From: Aliarcobacter vitoriensis
Lineage (GTDB): Bacteria; Campylobacterota; Campylobacteria; Campylobacterales; Arcobacteraceae
NCBI RefSeq assembly: GCF_003316695.1
Contig: NZ_PDKB01000001.1
Location: forward strand, 124,001-188,000
Length of the DNA: 64,000 bases
Direction: 5' to 3'
Shown here: positions 37,388 through 47,221 of the stretch, piece by piece
How the letters are laid out: each line of letters starts with the position of its first letter
Numbering within the stretch: position 1 is the first letter of the stretch
The notes under the pieces: generated by a model
Seen by the model: only the letters and a program-made list of their open reading frames with translations
What the model was told of the DNA's origin: nothing
Databases searched by the model: none
Translations under genes and position numbers: made by a program

Positions 37388-37975
37388 ATGACAAATGAAG
37401 AGCTTTTTCAAGCTAGAACAAATCCAGATTTTTTAAAATATTTGGAAGAAGCAAGACTTAACTCTATAAAATCAAAAAATATAGCTTTGATGTATGAAAC
37501 ACTTGATTCTATGTTAGTTTTAGATTTAGATGAGGACAAAGTAAATGAACTTTATCAAACTATTTTAAAAACAGCTTTTGACAATGTTGAAAAAATCATA
37601 GAAAAAAAAGTTAAGTTAAGTTTAGAAGAAGATAACTTTTTTTATACAAGAGCTTTATATGAACATGCAATTGAAAAATGGACGAACGAAAATTTAAAAG
37701 GTGCAAAAGATTTATTTTTCGTGATTTCTAATATTACTGATGATGAGATTTTACAAAAATCTTTAAATGTTCTATTGATTTTTTTATCAAAAGATACAGA
37801 TTTTGACACTTTTTATGATAAATATGTTTTTAGTGATTCAACAATAGAAGATGAAAAATATGGTTATTTTATTACAAGTTTTAATTTTGATAAAGATGAT
37901 TTTTTAAAGCAAAATAGTGAAATTCTAGAACAAGAGTATAAAAATTTACAATATCTAATAATGGAGAAAAAATAG
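37388..37975 (+). CDS. Conserved-looking helical protein upstream of murC, unknown
   Basis: 195 residues, soluble and mostly helical with acidic patches, e.g. LARTNPDFLKYLEEARLNSI-like start (MTNEELFQARTNPDF) and LYEHAIEKWTNENLKGAKDL. The repeated helical hairpins suggest a TPR-like fold but no clear consensus. AAAAAAGGAATTTT precedes the ATG. The stop shares one base with the murC GTG, so it is coupled to murC. I do not know a characterised function. Confidence 0.75.
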   Translation: MTNEELFQARTNPDFLKYLEEARLNSIKSKNIALMYETLDSMLVLDLDEDKVNELYQTILKTAFDNVEKIIEKKVKLSLEEDNFFYTRALYEHAIEKWTNENLKGAKDLFFVISNITDDEILQKSLNVLLIFLSKDTDFDTFYDKYVFSDSTIEDEKYGYFITSFNFDKDDFLKQNSEILEQEYKNLQYLIMEKK

Positions 37976-39279
37976 TGAGAGTTCATTTTATAGGAATAGG
38001 TGGAATAGGGCTTTCAGCACTAGCAAGATTTTTAAATTTTGATGGACACAATGTAAGTGGGAGTGATATGAAAAGTTCAGCTATCACAAAAGATTTAGAA
38101 AAAGAGGGAATAAAAGTATCTTGCCCTCAAGATGCTACAAATATTAGTGAAGATTTAGATTTAGTTATATATTCGGCTGCTGTTACAGATGAAAATCCAG
38201 AATTAATAGAAGCTAGACTTAAACAAATAAGAACTTTATCGAGAAAAGAAGCACTTCCTATAATTTTAGGAGATAAGAAAAACTATTGCGTTGCAGGAGC
38301 TCATGGTAAATCTACAACAACAGCTATTTTAGCAACTATCTTACAAAGTAGTGCATTAATAGGAGCAATTTCAAAAGAGTTTGGTTCAAACTTTAGATAT
38401 GTAGATAAAGTTGTAGCTTTTGAAGCAGATGAAAGTGATGCTTCTTTTTTACTTTCAAATCCATATTGTGCGATAGTTACAAATGCAGAACCTGAACATA
38501 TGGAGTACTATCACTATGATTATGAAAAATTTTATGAGTCTTATGAAACATTTTTAAGTTTGGCAAAAAAAAGAGTTGTAAATGCCGAAGATAAAGATAT
38601 ACAAAAACTAAAAATTGAAGATGCAATATATCTGTATCCATCAAAAGATATAAAAAACCTTTGTTACACTATAAAAGATGGGCAACCTTGCACAAAATTT
38701 ACTCTAAAAGATTATGGAGAGTTTGAAGTTTGGGGATTTGGTTTTCATATAGCTTTAAATGCCTCTTTAGCAATACTTGCTGCACTTAATGAGCTTGATA
38801 TTGAAACAATTAGAGAAAATCTTTTAAATTATAAAGGAATCAAAAAGAGATTTGATATTGTTCAATCAAATGATAAATTTGTAGTAATAGATGACTATGC
38901 ACATCATCCAACAGAGATAGAAGCGACTATGAAATCAATAGAATTGTATGATAATCTTACAAACTTTAATAATAGAATAGTTCTTTGGCAACCACATAAA
39001 TATTCAAGAACTTCTGATAATTTAGAAGGATTTAAAAAGTGTTTTAGAAGATGTGATGAACTTATCATTTTACCACTTTGGACAGTTGCAGGAGAGAAAA
39101 AAATAGATATAGATTTTGAAAAAGAGTTCGCAGCTTATAATCCTATATTTGCTGATAGAGTTGTAGCTTATGAAGGAAAAATAGAACTTATAAAAGATGA
39201 TAAAATCATCAAAACTTATTATGAAGGAATCTTTTTAGGAGTAGGTGCAGGAGATATAACTTATCAGTTGAGGTATTAA
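37975..39279 (+). CDS. murC: UDP-N-acetylmuramate--L-alanine ligase
   Basis: Adds L-alanine to UDP-MurNAc in peptidoglycan synthesis. 434 residues: HFIGIGGIGLSALARFL (4-20), the ATP loop CVAGAHGKSTTTAIL (about 104-118), FEADESDASF and VIDDYAHHPTEIEATM. GTG start overlapping the upstream stop (TAGTG). At the shorter end of MurC lengths but complete. An imperfect terminator follows (39287-39322). Confidence 0.95.
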   Translation: MRVHFIGIGGIGLSALARFLNFDGHNVSGSDMKSSAITKDLEKEGIKVSCPQDATNISEDLDLVIYSAAVTDENPELIEARLKQIRTLSRKEALPIILGDKKNYCVAGAHGKSTTTAILATILQSSALIGAISKEFGSNFRYVDKVVAFEADESDASFLLSNPYCAIVTNAEPEHMEYYHYDYEKFYESYETFLSLAKKRVVNAEDKDIQKLKIEDAIYLYPSKDIKNLCYTIKDGQPCTKFTLKDYGEFEVWGFGFHIALNASLAILAALNELDIETIRENLLNYKGIKKRFDIVQSNDKFVVIDDYAHHPTEIEATMKSIELYDNLTNFNNRIVLWQPHKYSRTSDNLEGFKKCFRRCDELIILPLWTVAGEKKIDIDFEKEFAAYNPIFADRVVAYEGKIELIKDDKIIKTYYEGIFLGVGAGDITYQLRY

Positions 39280-39286
39280 TATAAAT

Positions 39287-39322
39287 AAAAGTGGCAGTAA
39301 AATTTATTTTACTACTACTTTT
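39287..39322. terminator. Imperfect terminator between murC and dprA
   Basis: Nested arms AAAAGT...AGTAAAA and TTTTACT...ACTTTT with a short internal mismatch and TTTA loop. The right arm covers the dprA stop region. Confidence 0.55.
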
Positions 39323-40077
39323 CCATCTTTTATCTCAATTTTTCCTAATAATTCATATTCAAAAACTTTATCACTATACTTAAAAACAGCTTCATTGTAT
39401 GCAGGATTTGTTTTACAATAATCTAAAAAATCATCTTTTACTTCATCTTTTTGAATAGACCCAAATTGTGATACAAAAGCATCAATATCATAAATAGCTT
39501 TTGCTTTACCTTTTGCTAAAAGTTGATTTGTCCCTTCACTTTCTCCAATTCTATGAGGAAGAACATAAATATCCTTATTCATTTTTATTGCATATTCAAT
39601 ACTTCTCATACTTCCTGATTTTAAATCAGCATATGCAACTATTAAAATATCAGATAATGCAACTATAATTTCATTTCTTATAGCAAAATTTCTTGGTAAT
39701 GAAGGAGTGTTTTGCCTAAATTGACTTAAAACCAATCCTTGCTGTTCAATATCATAAATCATTTTTTTATTTATAGCTGGATAGCGAATATCAAGCCCTG
39801 TTCCACTTACCATAATAGTATTATTAAATCCAGCAGATTTATGAGCAATAGTATCTATTCCTATTGCTCCACCACTTACGATTACATTTCCAGATTGAGA
39901 TAATAAACTTACAATTTTTTGTGTCATATTTGCAGAATATTGGCTTGGATTCCTACTTCCTATTACACCAATTTTTTTTCTTTTTAGTAGTTCTAAATTT
40001 CCTATATAAAATAAATCTTTTGGATATTTACTCATTATCTTGAGTTCTGGAATTGGAACTTCAATATGATTTATCAT
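39304..40077 (-). CDS. dprA: DNA-processing protein DprA
   Basis: RecA loader protecting incoming single-stranded DNA in natural transformation. About 257 residues, a short Campylobacterota-type DprA. The Rossmann core has IGVIGSRNPSQYSANMTQ, VIVSGGAIGIDTIAHKSA, GLDIRYPAIN, RNEIIVALSDILIV and ADLKSGSMRSIEYA, with the C-terminal DUCTNP-like FLDYCKTNPAYNEA and YELLGKIE. I favour ATG 40077; TTG at 40089 overlaps the upstream stop and is also possible. Suggests natural competence. Confidence 0.92.
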   Translation of the reverse strand: MINHIEVPIPELKIMSKYPKDLFYIGNLELLKRKKIGVIGSRNPSQYSANMTQKIVSLLSQSGNVIVSGGAIGIDTIAHKSAGFNNTIMVSGTGLDIRYPAINKKMIYDIEQQGLVLSQFRQNTPSLPRNFAIRNEIIVALSDILIVAYADLKSGSMRSIEYAIKMNKDIYVLPHRIGESEGTNQLLAKGKAKAIYDIDAFVSQFGSIQKDEVKDDFLDYCKTNPAYNEAVFKYSDKVFEYELLGKIEIKDGKVVVK

Positions 40078-40085
40078 AAAAAAAC

Positions 40086-41267
40086 TCAAAGATAAGGAAG
40101 TTGATTTACATAGATTAATTCAACTTCATTTAATAGATTTTTAGACTCTTTTAAAACTTTAAGTGTAATATCATAAGGATGTCCAATTGCTATTGCATAA
40201 CCATTCTTTTTAGCTATATTTATGGCTGATTTTAGTTGTTTTTTAACAGATACAAAATCTCTATCATTATCCAAAAAAACATCTCTTACGATATAAGGCA
40301 TTTTATATTTAATTGATAACTCTTTTGCAGTAGAATTTGGAGAAGTCTTACTATCTACAAATATAAAATTATATTTTTTTAAAGCACGAAATAGTTTATC
40401 CATAGCTTCGTAATTTTGGGTAAATACTGAACCTGTGTGGTTATTTGTATAAATTGCATTTGGATACCACTCTCTCAATTTTTTTACTCTTTTTTCTATT
40501 GTTTCGTAAGAGTCAGTTATATTTAATGTATTTTCCTCAAAATTTTTAAATCCGCTTGAGGCTTGTAGTGGAAAATGTATCATATAAAAGGGTAAATTTT
40601 TTGCAATTTTAGCAGATTCAGGATGCCCTTTTGTTGGAGGTAAAAAAGCCATTGTTACGGGATAACCTAAATTTATGATTTTATCTTTTTGGGTTTTTGT
40701 TACCACATCATCTATTACTATTGCTAATTTTGGTTTAGATTTTGAATCATATTTAAATGAATCTTTTTTTGTTATAAGTGATTTTTTATCTTCTTTTTTT
40801 TGTTTTGGATCTTCAATAATTTCGTCTTTTATTTCAGAAACTGGTTCTTCTTTGATTTCAATATTTTTATTATCTTCTTGTGTGATTTTTTTAGGTTCTT
40901 CTTTTTCTATCTCTTCAACTTTCTTAAATACATCATCTTTTATATCTTTTTTTAGATTTTCTTCATAAGCTTCTTTTTCATCTAATTTTTTTATAGTATC
41001 TATTAAAATATCTTTTTTAGAAGAGTTTATATTTGATAAAACTTCTTCCATCACTTCTTCATTTGTATATAATTTTTTTTCTTTTAAAATATTGTCACTT
41101 TTTTCAATTTTTATATTTTTGATATCTTTATCAAAAAGGAAGTAAGTAACTGCTAAAAATGATAAAATGATTAGTAGTACAATGATAATATTTTTAGCTA
41201 AGTTTTTTTTTCTTAAAGCTTTTTTTACTGGGGATATTTTTCGTTTTTTTCTAGTTTTTTTAGTCAT
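40086..41267 (-). CDS. Divergent polysaccharide deacetylase-fold protein (YibQ-like)
   Basis: 393 residues: a very basic N-terminus (KKTRKKRKISPVKKALRKKN), one membrane helix at about 26-46, a long Lys/Glu/Asp-rich linker (50-165), then a YibQ/DUF610 domain: PKLAIVIDDVVTKTQ, GYPVTMAFLPPTKGHPESA, NHTGSVFTQ and GYAIAIGHPYD. The domain is periplasmic. The family is related to carbohydrate esterases and is linked to cell-wall remodelling, but its substrate is not established. It lies between ilvC and dprA on the same strand, an order I recall from Campylobacter. Confidence 0.85.
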   Translation of the reverse strand: MTKKTRKKRKISPVKKALRKKNLAKNIIIVLLIILSFLAVTYFLFDKDIKNIKIEKSDNILKEKKLYTNEEVMEEVLSNINSSKKDILIDTIKKLDEKEAYEENLKKDIKDDVFKKVEEIEKEEPKKITQEDNKNIEIKEEPVSEIKDEIIEDPKQKKEDKKSLITKKDSFKYDSKSKPKLAIVIDDVVTKTQKDKIINLGYPVTMAFLPPTKGHPESAKIAKNLPFYMIHFPLQASSGFKNFEENTLNITDSYETIEKRVKKLREWYPNAIYTNNHTGSVFTQNYEAMDKLFRALKKYNFIFVDSKTSPNSTAKELSIKYKMPYIVRDVFLDNDRDFVSVKKQLKSAINIAKKNGYAIAIGHPYDITLKVLKESKNLLNEVELIYVNQLPYL

Positions 41268-41308
41268 AAATAAAAAAGATATTTCAAGAGCAAAAGCTCT
41301 TAAAATAA

Positions 41309-42334
<1,026 letters not shown>

Positions 42335-42437
42335 TTATCCTCTGTTTTTAAAAAAATTTAGTAATATTATACAAAAAGCTAACTAAATATAAGATTTAAA
42401 CCACTACAATATAGTTAAATATAAAAAGGATATAAAA

Positions 42438-44285
42438 TTGTTAAAAGAGTTATTTATAAAAATTCAAAAAAATATAAAAGATTTTTCAAATAGTGAAAAA
42501 AAAGAGTTAGAAAAATTTATAAAAGATGAAATTGTAATACAAATAGATGAAAATTATGAGATAAATTCAAAATACAAAATAGCAACTTTAAAAATAGAAA
42601 AAAACTTTGCTATATTGGAAGATTTGCTAACACCACTTAAAAATATAAAAATTGAATTAGATGAATTAAATGGAGCATTTAATAATGATTTAGTTTTAGC
42701 AAAAAGAGTTTTTAATCCAAGAAGTAAAACAAAAGCAAAAATTATAAAGGTAATTGATGGAAAAAAAGCTGAACTTTTGGTATATATTAATGATAAAAAG
42801 TTTTATACACTAAAAGAACATATAGAGTTAAAAAGTAATAAATCTACAAAATACCAAGAAAATGATGTTTTGATTATTGACAATAAAGATTTTGAAGAGA
42901 TTAAATTTATTGGAAATTTAAATGAACCAAAAATAGATGAATTTATATCTTTATACTTAAATGGTGAAACTTATAGAGATGAGATAAAAATTGAACCAGA
43001 ATCTTCAATGAATGATGAAAAACAAAGAGTTGATTTAAGAAATTTACCATTTTGTACTATTGATCCAAATAGTGCAAAAGATCATGATGATGCAATATAT
43101 TATGATGAAAAAAGCCAAATATTATATGTAGCAATAGCAGATGTTTCATTTTTTGTAAAAGAGAATAGTGAACTTGACAACTTGGCATATAAAAAATCGT
43201 CAACTATATATTTGCCTTCAAGAACTTTACCTATGCTTCCTGCTATTTTAAGCGAAAATCTTTGTTCATTAAAAGAGCAAGAAGAACGATATGCTTTTGT
43301 ATTTAAACTGGAATTAGATTTAAAAACTTTGAGTGTTAAAAAATCTGAACTTTTTGAAGCTGTTATCAAATCACATAGGAATTTTTCTTATGGTAGAATA
43401 GACAGAGTTATTGATGGGTATTTTGATACTTATACAAGCTTAGAAAAAGATATTTTTGATTATTTACTTCCTCTTTATGAAGTTACAAAAAAACTTAGAG
43501 CAAAAAGACTAAAAAAAGGTTTTGATTTTAGAACTCAAGAAAATAGACTTAAACTTAAAAATCATCTTTTACAGAGTATAGAAGTTGAAACTTCAACTGC
43601 TTCTCATCAGTTAGTAGAAGAGTGTATGTTATTGGCAAATATTGAAGCTAGTAAGAAAGTTGGAAATATTGGAATTTTTAGAATTCATGAAGAACCATCT
43701 TTTAAAAATATTTCAAAATTAATTGATGATGTAAATATTTTGGGAGTTAAAGCAAAATTACAAGATAGTGTAAATAGTACAATTACACATATCCAAGAAG
43801 AGGCAAAAAAAGCACTTTTAAGTAGTGAAATAGATGAACTGATAATTCAAAGCTTAACTCAAGCAAAATATAGTTCAAAAAATTTAGGGCATTTTGGTTT
43901 AGGATTTTCTTCATATTCTCATTTCACAAGTCCTATAAGAAGATACTCTGATTTGGTTTTACATCGTATGTTAAAAACAAAACAAATACCAAAAGATATA
44001 GATGATATTTGTTTACATATATCAAATCAAGAAAGAAAAATAGATACTATTGTATGGGATTTTGAAGATAGAAAATATGCAAGATGGGCGAAAAATAATA
44101 TTGGAACGGAGTTAAAAGTAAAAGTTGTTGATATTCAAAGAGCTAAAGCTGTTTGTTATGATAAAATGGTTGGATTAAAAGTTGTTTTGGAAAATTATAA
44201 AGCACAAAAACTATTCTCAAAAGTAAAAGTAAGAATAGTTTCTGTAAATATAGCAACTAAAATTATAGTTGCTACAATATTATAA
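42438..44285 (+). CDS. rnr: RNase R/RNase II family 3'-5' exoribonuclease
   Basis: 615 residues, shorter than E. coli RNase R (about 813) and with a reduced N-terminal region. The RNB catalytic centre is FCTIDPNSAKDHDDAIYYD (four-aspartate cluster, about 212-230), with SGxL-type SHFTSPIRRYSDLVLHRML at about 493-511. An S1-like end (ELKVKVVDIQRAKAVCYDKM) closes the protein. TTG start with AAAAGGA upstream. It overlaps the convergent fliW by six bases. Confidence 0.92.
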   Translation: MLKELFIKIQKNIKDFSNSEKKELEKFIKDEIVIQIDENYEINSKYKIATLKIEKNFAILEDLLTPLKNIKIELDELNGAFNNDLVLAKRVFNPRSKTKAKIIKVIDGKKAELLVYINDKKFYTLKEHIELKSNKSTKYQENDVLIIDNKDFEEIKFIGNLNEPKIDEFISLYLNGETYRDEIKIEPESSMNDEKQRVDLRNLPFCTIDPNSAKDHDDAIYYDEKSQILYVAIADVSFFVKENSELDNLAYKKSSTIYLPSRTLPMLPAILSENLCSLKEQEERYAFVFKLELDLKTLSVKKSELFEAVIKSHRNFSYGRIDRVIDGYFDTYTSLEKDIFDYLLPLYEVTKKLRAKRLKKGFDFRTQENRLKLKNHLLQSIEVETSTASHQLVEECMLLANIEASKKVGNIGIFRIHEEPSFKNISKLIDDVNILGVKAKLQDSVNSTITHIQEEAKKALLSSEIDELIIQSLTQAKYSSKNLGHFGLGFSSYSHFTSPIRRYSDLVLHRMLKTKQIPKDIDDICLHISNQERKIDTIVWDFEDRKYARWAKNNIGTELKVKVVDIQRAKAVCYDKMVGLKVVLENYKAQKLFSKVKVRIVSVNIATKIIVATIL

Positions 44286-44654
44286 ATGTACGCATTTATT
44301 TAAAGAAGCTAAATATGGTTCAACTTGTTCGCTTGTAACATATTGACCAATTAGTTTTTCTTTTTCATTTACGAAAATTGGAGCAACCAAGTTTATAATT
44401 GAATGCTCTACAGGATCTTGAGAAACAACTATAAAATAAGTTTCGAAATCATCTTTTGAACTGATTTTTAATTTTTCTAAACTAGATTTATCTATAACAA
44501 AATCAAATGATACTTTATTTAATGCTTTGATATTTATAACAGATATTTTAGTATCTTTATCTAATTTTAAAAATGAGAAAAACTCATCAACTTTTTCGAT
44601 TTCTAAACTTGAATTATTTTCAAAACCTAGTATAGGAAGAACTATTTTGTACAT
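44280..44654 (-). CDS. fliW: Flagellar assembly factor FliW
   Basis: 124 residues. In Campylobacter and Bacillus, FliW binds both flagellin and CsrA, linking flagellin translation to its export. Signature parts are ILGFENNSSLEIEKVDEFF, YFIVVSQDPVEHSIINLVAP (about 76-95) and the C-terminal EKLIGQYVTSEQ. AAGGGG precedes the ATG. Isolated from the main flagellar block and overlapping the 3' end of the exonuclease gene. Confidence 0.93.
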   Translation of the reverse strand: MYKIVLPILGFENNSSLEIEKVDEFFSFLKLDKDTKISVINIKALNKVSFDFVIDKSSLEKLKISSKDDFETYFIVVSQDPVEHSIINLVAPIFVNEKEKLIGQYVTSEQVEPYLASLNKCVHL

Positions 44655-44705
44655 TAAAAACCCCTTAATTAAAAAATAATAAAATTATAATAAAAGAAAA
44701 CTTAG

Positions 44706-44711
44706 GATAAT
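44706..44711 (+). promoter_or_regulatory. -10 box immediately before holA (leaderless candidate)
   Basis: GATAAT in CTTAGGATAATATTTTACTT ends nine bases before the holA ATG. The surrounding 17-mer is identical to the amt promoter core. AGGA in the box is 13 bases from the ATG, too far for a normal ribosome site. Confidence 0.45.
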
Positions 44712-44720
44712 ATTTTACTT

Positions 44721-45701
44721 ATGTATAAAAATGAATTCGATAAATATTTACAACAAAATAAAAAGTTTAATGCTTATATGTTTTATGGGCAATCTACGTT
44801 TTTAATAGAACAATACTCTTCTTTAATTGCAAAAATAGTTGCTTGTGATGATGAGATAGAAAAATTGTATTTTGAAGAGTACAATTTTAAGTATGCTAAA
44901 GATAGGCTTTTACAATCATCACTATTTGCTCCAAATAATGTAATGTTAATAAAAGTTGAGAAGAAAATACCTAAAAAAGAGTTAGATACTTTGATTGAAG
45001 CTTGTAACATAAATAAAGATAGTACTTTGATACTTGCTTGCATGGGTGATACAGATTTTAAATCTATGGAAACAAGTTTTAGTTTAAAAAATAATGCTTG
45101 TGCTGTTAGATTTTTTTCTTTGAATAATAATGAAGCAATAGGTTTTTTGCAAAATGAAGCAAAAAGATTGAAAATTGATTATGAAGATAGTGCTTTAAGT
45201 CATTTATATTTTATGCACAGGCAAGATTTGAGTTTGGCTTCAAATGATTTGAATAAGCTTGCTATTTTAAATGAAAAAATAAGTATTAAAACTATTGATT
45301 TACACTGTTTTGGTGTTGGAACTGTAAATTTTGATGATTTTTTACAAAATCTACTTAATTTTAAGGATATAAGTGAAGATATAAAAAGTTTGTTGGAAGA
45401 GGGGATGAATGAGATTTTCATATTAAATCAAATTGCATCTTTTATTCAACAACTATTTATGATTAGTTCTCATGCAAGAATTTATGCTGTCGCAAATCCT
45501 ATTGAAATTTTAGGATACAATCCACCAAAACATATTTGGGAAAGTAAATCAAAATTAGCAATAAATATAAAACCGAAACAATTTTTAAAGATGTTAGAGT
45601 TTATTTTAAATCTTGAATTAGAGATGAAAACATCAAAAATAGATAATATAAATCTATATCTACAAGCGAGTTTAAGAAAATTTATAGTTTTGTTTAGATA
45701 A
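44721..45701 (+). CDS. holA: DNA polymerase III delta subunit
   Basis: Clamp-loader subunit that opens the beta clamp. 326 residues, weakly conserved as usual: FNAYMFYGQSTFLIEQYSSL at the N-terminus, NNVMLIKVEKKIPKKELDTL, and a C-terminal helical collar (FLKMLEFILNLELEMKTSKI). Start at ATG 44721 next to a -10 box and without a ribosome site. It lies 84 bases before rpsF. Confidence 0.85.
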   Translation: MYKNEFDKYLQQNKKFNAYMFYGQSTFLIEQYSSLIAKIVACDDEIEKLYFEEYNFKYAKDRLLQSSLFAPNNVMLIKVEKKIPKKELDTLIEACNINKDSTLILACMGDTDFKSMETSFSLKNNACAVRFFSLNNNEAIGFLQNEAKRLKIDYEDSALSHLYFMHRQDLSLASNDLNKLAILNEKISIKTIDLHCFGVGTVNFDDFLQNLLNFKDISEDIKSLLEEGMNEIFILNQIASFIQQLFMISSHARIYAVANPIEILGYNPPKHIWESKSKLAINIKPKQFLKMLEFILNLELEMKTSKIDNINLYLQASLRKFIVLFR

Positions 45702-45785
45702 AATCACAAACTTTACAAAAAAATTAATCCTTGCTGATAGACTAGGAAATGTAAAGAAAATCGGCACAATCTATAAGGAGAACAA

Positions 45786-46142
45786 ATGTCAAAATTAAAA
45801 CATTATGAAACAATGTTTATTTTAAAGCCTACATTAACTGAAGAAGAGACTGTAGCACAACTTGAAGGTATTAAAGCACTATTTGAAAAAAATGGAGCGG
45901 AAATTGTTGCAACTGAAAATATTGGAATTAAAGAGTTAGCATACGAAATTGAAAAATGTAAAAGAGGTTACTATTTTGTAGCTTATTTTAAAGCACCAGC
46001 TGCTTCACTTGCTGAAATTGAAAGAAATTATAGAAATAATGAGCAATTAATAAGATTTATTTTTATAAAATATGAGTCTAAAAAAGAAGTTACTTCTTGG
46101 ACAAAAATGAGTGAAGAAGCTATAAAAAGAGCTGCTAAGTAA
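45786..46142 (+). CDS. rpsF: 30S ribosomal protein S6
   Basis: 118 residues: HYETMFILKPTLTEEETVAQ, the GIKELAYEIEKCKRGYYFVA strand-helix (about 57-76) and RNNEQLIRFIFIKY. Starts the conserved rpsF-ssb-rpsR operon. AAGGAG precedes the ATG. The 84-base leader contains a possible bulged stem (45731-45769) that might be an S6:S18 autoregulatory site. Confidence 0.97.
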   Translation: MSKLKHYETMFILKPTLTEEETVAQLEGIKALFEKNGAEIVATENIGIKELAYEIEKCKRGYYFVAYFKAPAASLAEIERNYRNNEQLIRFIFIKYESKKEVTSWTKMSEEAIKRAAK

Positions 46143-46161
46143 TACTTAGAAAGGACCTTAT

Positions 46162-46665
46162 ATGTATAATAAAGTAATTATGGTTGGAAATTTAACTAGA
46201 GATATAGAATTAAGATATTTACCATCTGGTTCTGCTTTAGCTAAAAGTGCTATTGCAACATCTTTTAGATTTAAGTCACAAACTGGTGAACAAAAAGAAG
46301 AAGTTTGTTTTTTAGATTTTAATATGTTTGGAAGAGCAGCTGAAGTTGCTAATCAGTACTTAAAAAAAGGTTCTAAAGTTTTACTAGAAGGAAGACTTGT
46401 ATTTGAACAATGGACTGCACAAGATGGAACTACTAGAAGTAGACATTCATTAAGAGTTGATGAAATGAAAATGTTAGATTCAAAAGGCTCATCAGAACAA
46501 GGTGGGTATAATCAAAACTATAATCAACCTATGCAGAACAACCAATATAATGAACCTTCTAATTCGTATAATAATGATTACAATGGTGCAGGAAGAGAAC
46601 AGCAAAAACCAAGAGTTGAGCAAAATATTCCTGAAATTGATATAGACGACGAAATACCGTTTTAG
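46162..46665 (+). CDS. ssb: Single-stranded DNA-binding protein
   Basis: 167 residues: OB fold starting [20 protein letters not shown], with [20 protein letters not shown] and [21 protein letters not shown] Gln/Asn/Gly/Tyr-rich linker is followed by the acidic tip IDIDDEIPF that recruits partner proteins. Middle gene of rpsF-ssb-rpsR. Confidence 0.97.
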   Translation: MYNKVIMVGNLTRDIELRYLPSGSALAKSAIATSFRFKSQTGEQKEEVCFLDFNMFGRAAEVANQYLKKGSKVLLEGRLVFEQWTAQDGTTRSRHSLRVDEMKMLDSKGSSEQGGYNQNYNQPMQNNQYNEPSNSYNNDYNGAGREQQKPRVEQNIPEIDIDDEIPF

Positions 46666-46681
46666 AAAAAAGGAGTTAATT

Positions 46682-46948
46682 ATGGCTGAAAGAAGAAAAT
46701 ACGGAAAAAAATCTTGTAAATATACAGAGATGAAAGTTGATTTTATTGACTACAAAAATATAGATTTATTAAAAATTTCAATGAGTGAAAGAGGTAAAAT
46801 TATGCCTAGAAGACTTACTGGAAATTCTAAAAATGCTCAAGAAATGGTAGAAAAAGCTATTAAAAGAGCAAGACATATGGCATTAGTTCCATATATTGTT
46901 GATACAAAAAATATCACAGATACAGCTTACGCAAAAACATTTTTATAA
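46682..46948 (+). CDS. rpsR: 30S ribosomal protein S18
   Basis: 88 residues: [40 protein letters not shown] and [28 protein letters not shown]-type end. AAAAGGAG precedes the ATG. Last gene of the S6-SSB-S18 operon; a strong terminator follows at 46969. Confidence 0.97.
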   Translation: MAERRKYGKKSCKYTEMKVDFIDYKNIDLLKISMSERGKIMPRRLTGNSKNAQEMVEKAIKRARHMALVPYIVDTKNITDTAYAKTFL

Positions 46949-46968
46949 TATATAATTTATAAAAATAT

Positions 46969-46999
46969 AAAAGGAAGGAGATTTTATCTTCTTCCTTTT
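46969..46999 (+). terminator. Strong terminator after rpsR
   Basis: 14-bp stem, 46969-46982 with 46986-46999 (core AAAAGGAAG / CTTCCTTTT, one G-T pair), TTT loop, followed directly by TTT. Confidence 0.9.
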
Positions 47000-47020
47000 T
47001 TTATTTATAAAATAGGACTG

Positions 47021-47221
47021 ATGTTGAAAAATAAACTAAAAATAGCTTTAAAACTTCGTTTTGAGTACTATAATTTATATGAAAATAAAGAGCTAGAGTG
47101 GCATAGAAAGTATAAAAATCATAATTTATATAGTATTGTAGTAGAAAGTTTTAAGTATGATTTTAAAGAAATTAGTGAAAAGATGCCTAAACTTTTAGAA
47201 GAGTTTGAAGAAAAACTATAG
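47021..47221 (+). CDS. Small hypothetical protein downstream of rpsR
   Basis: 66 residues, soluble, aromatic- and charge-rich: LKIALKLRFEYYNLYENKEL, WHRKYKNHNLYSIVVESFKY, ending EEFEEKL. ATG 47021 lies 22 bases after the rpsR terminator with only a weak AGGAC ribosome site. Its stop overlaps the convergent cysS end by six bases. No family recognised. Codon pattern and length make it plausible but not certain. Confidence 0.55.
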   Translation: MLKNKLKIALKLRFEYYNLYENKELEWHRKYKNHNLYSIVVESFKYDFKEISEKMPKLLEEFEEKL

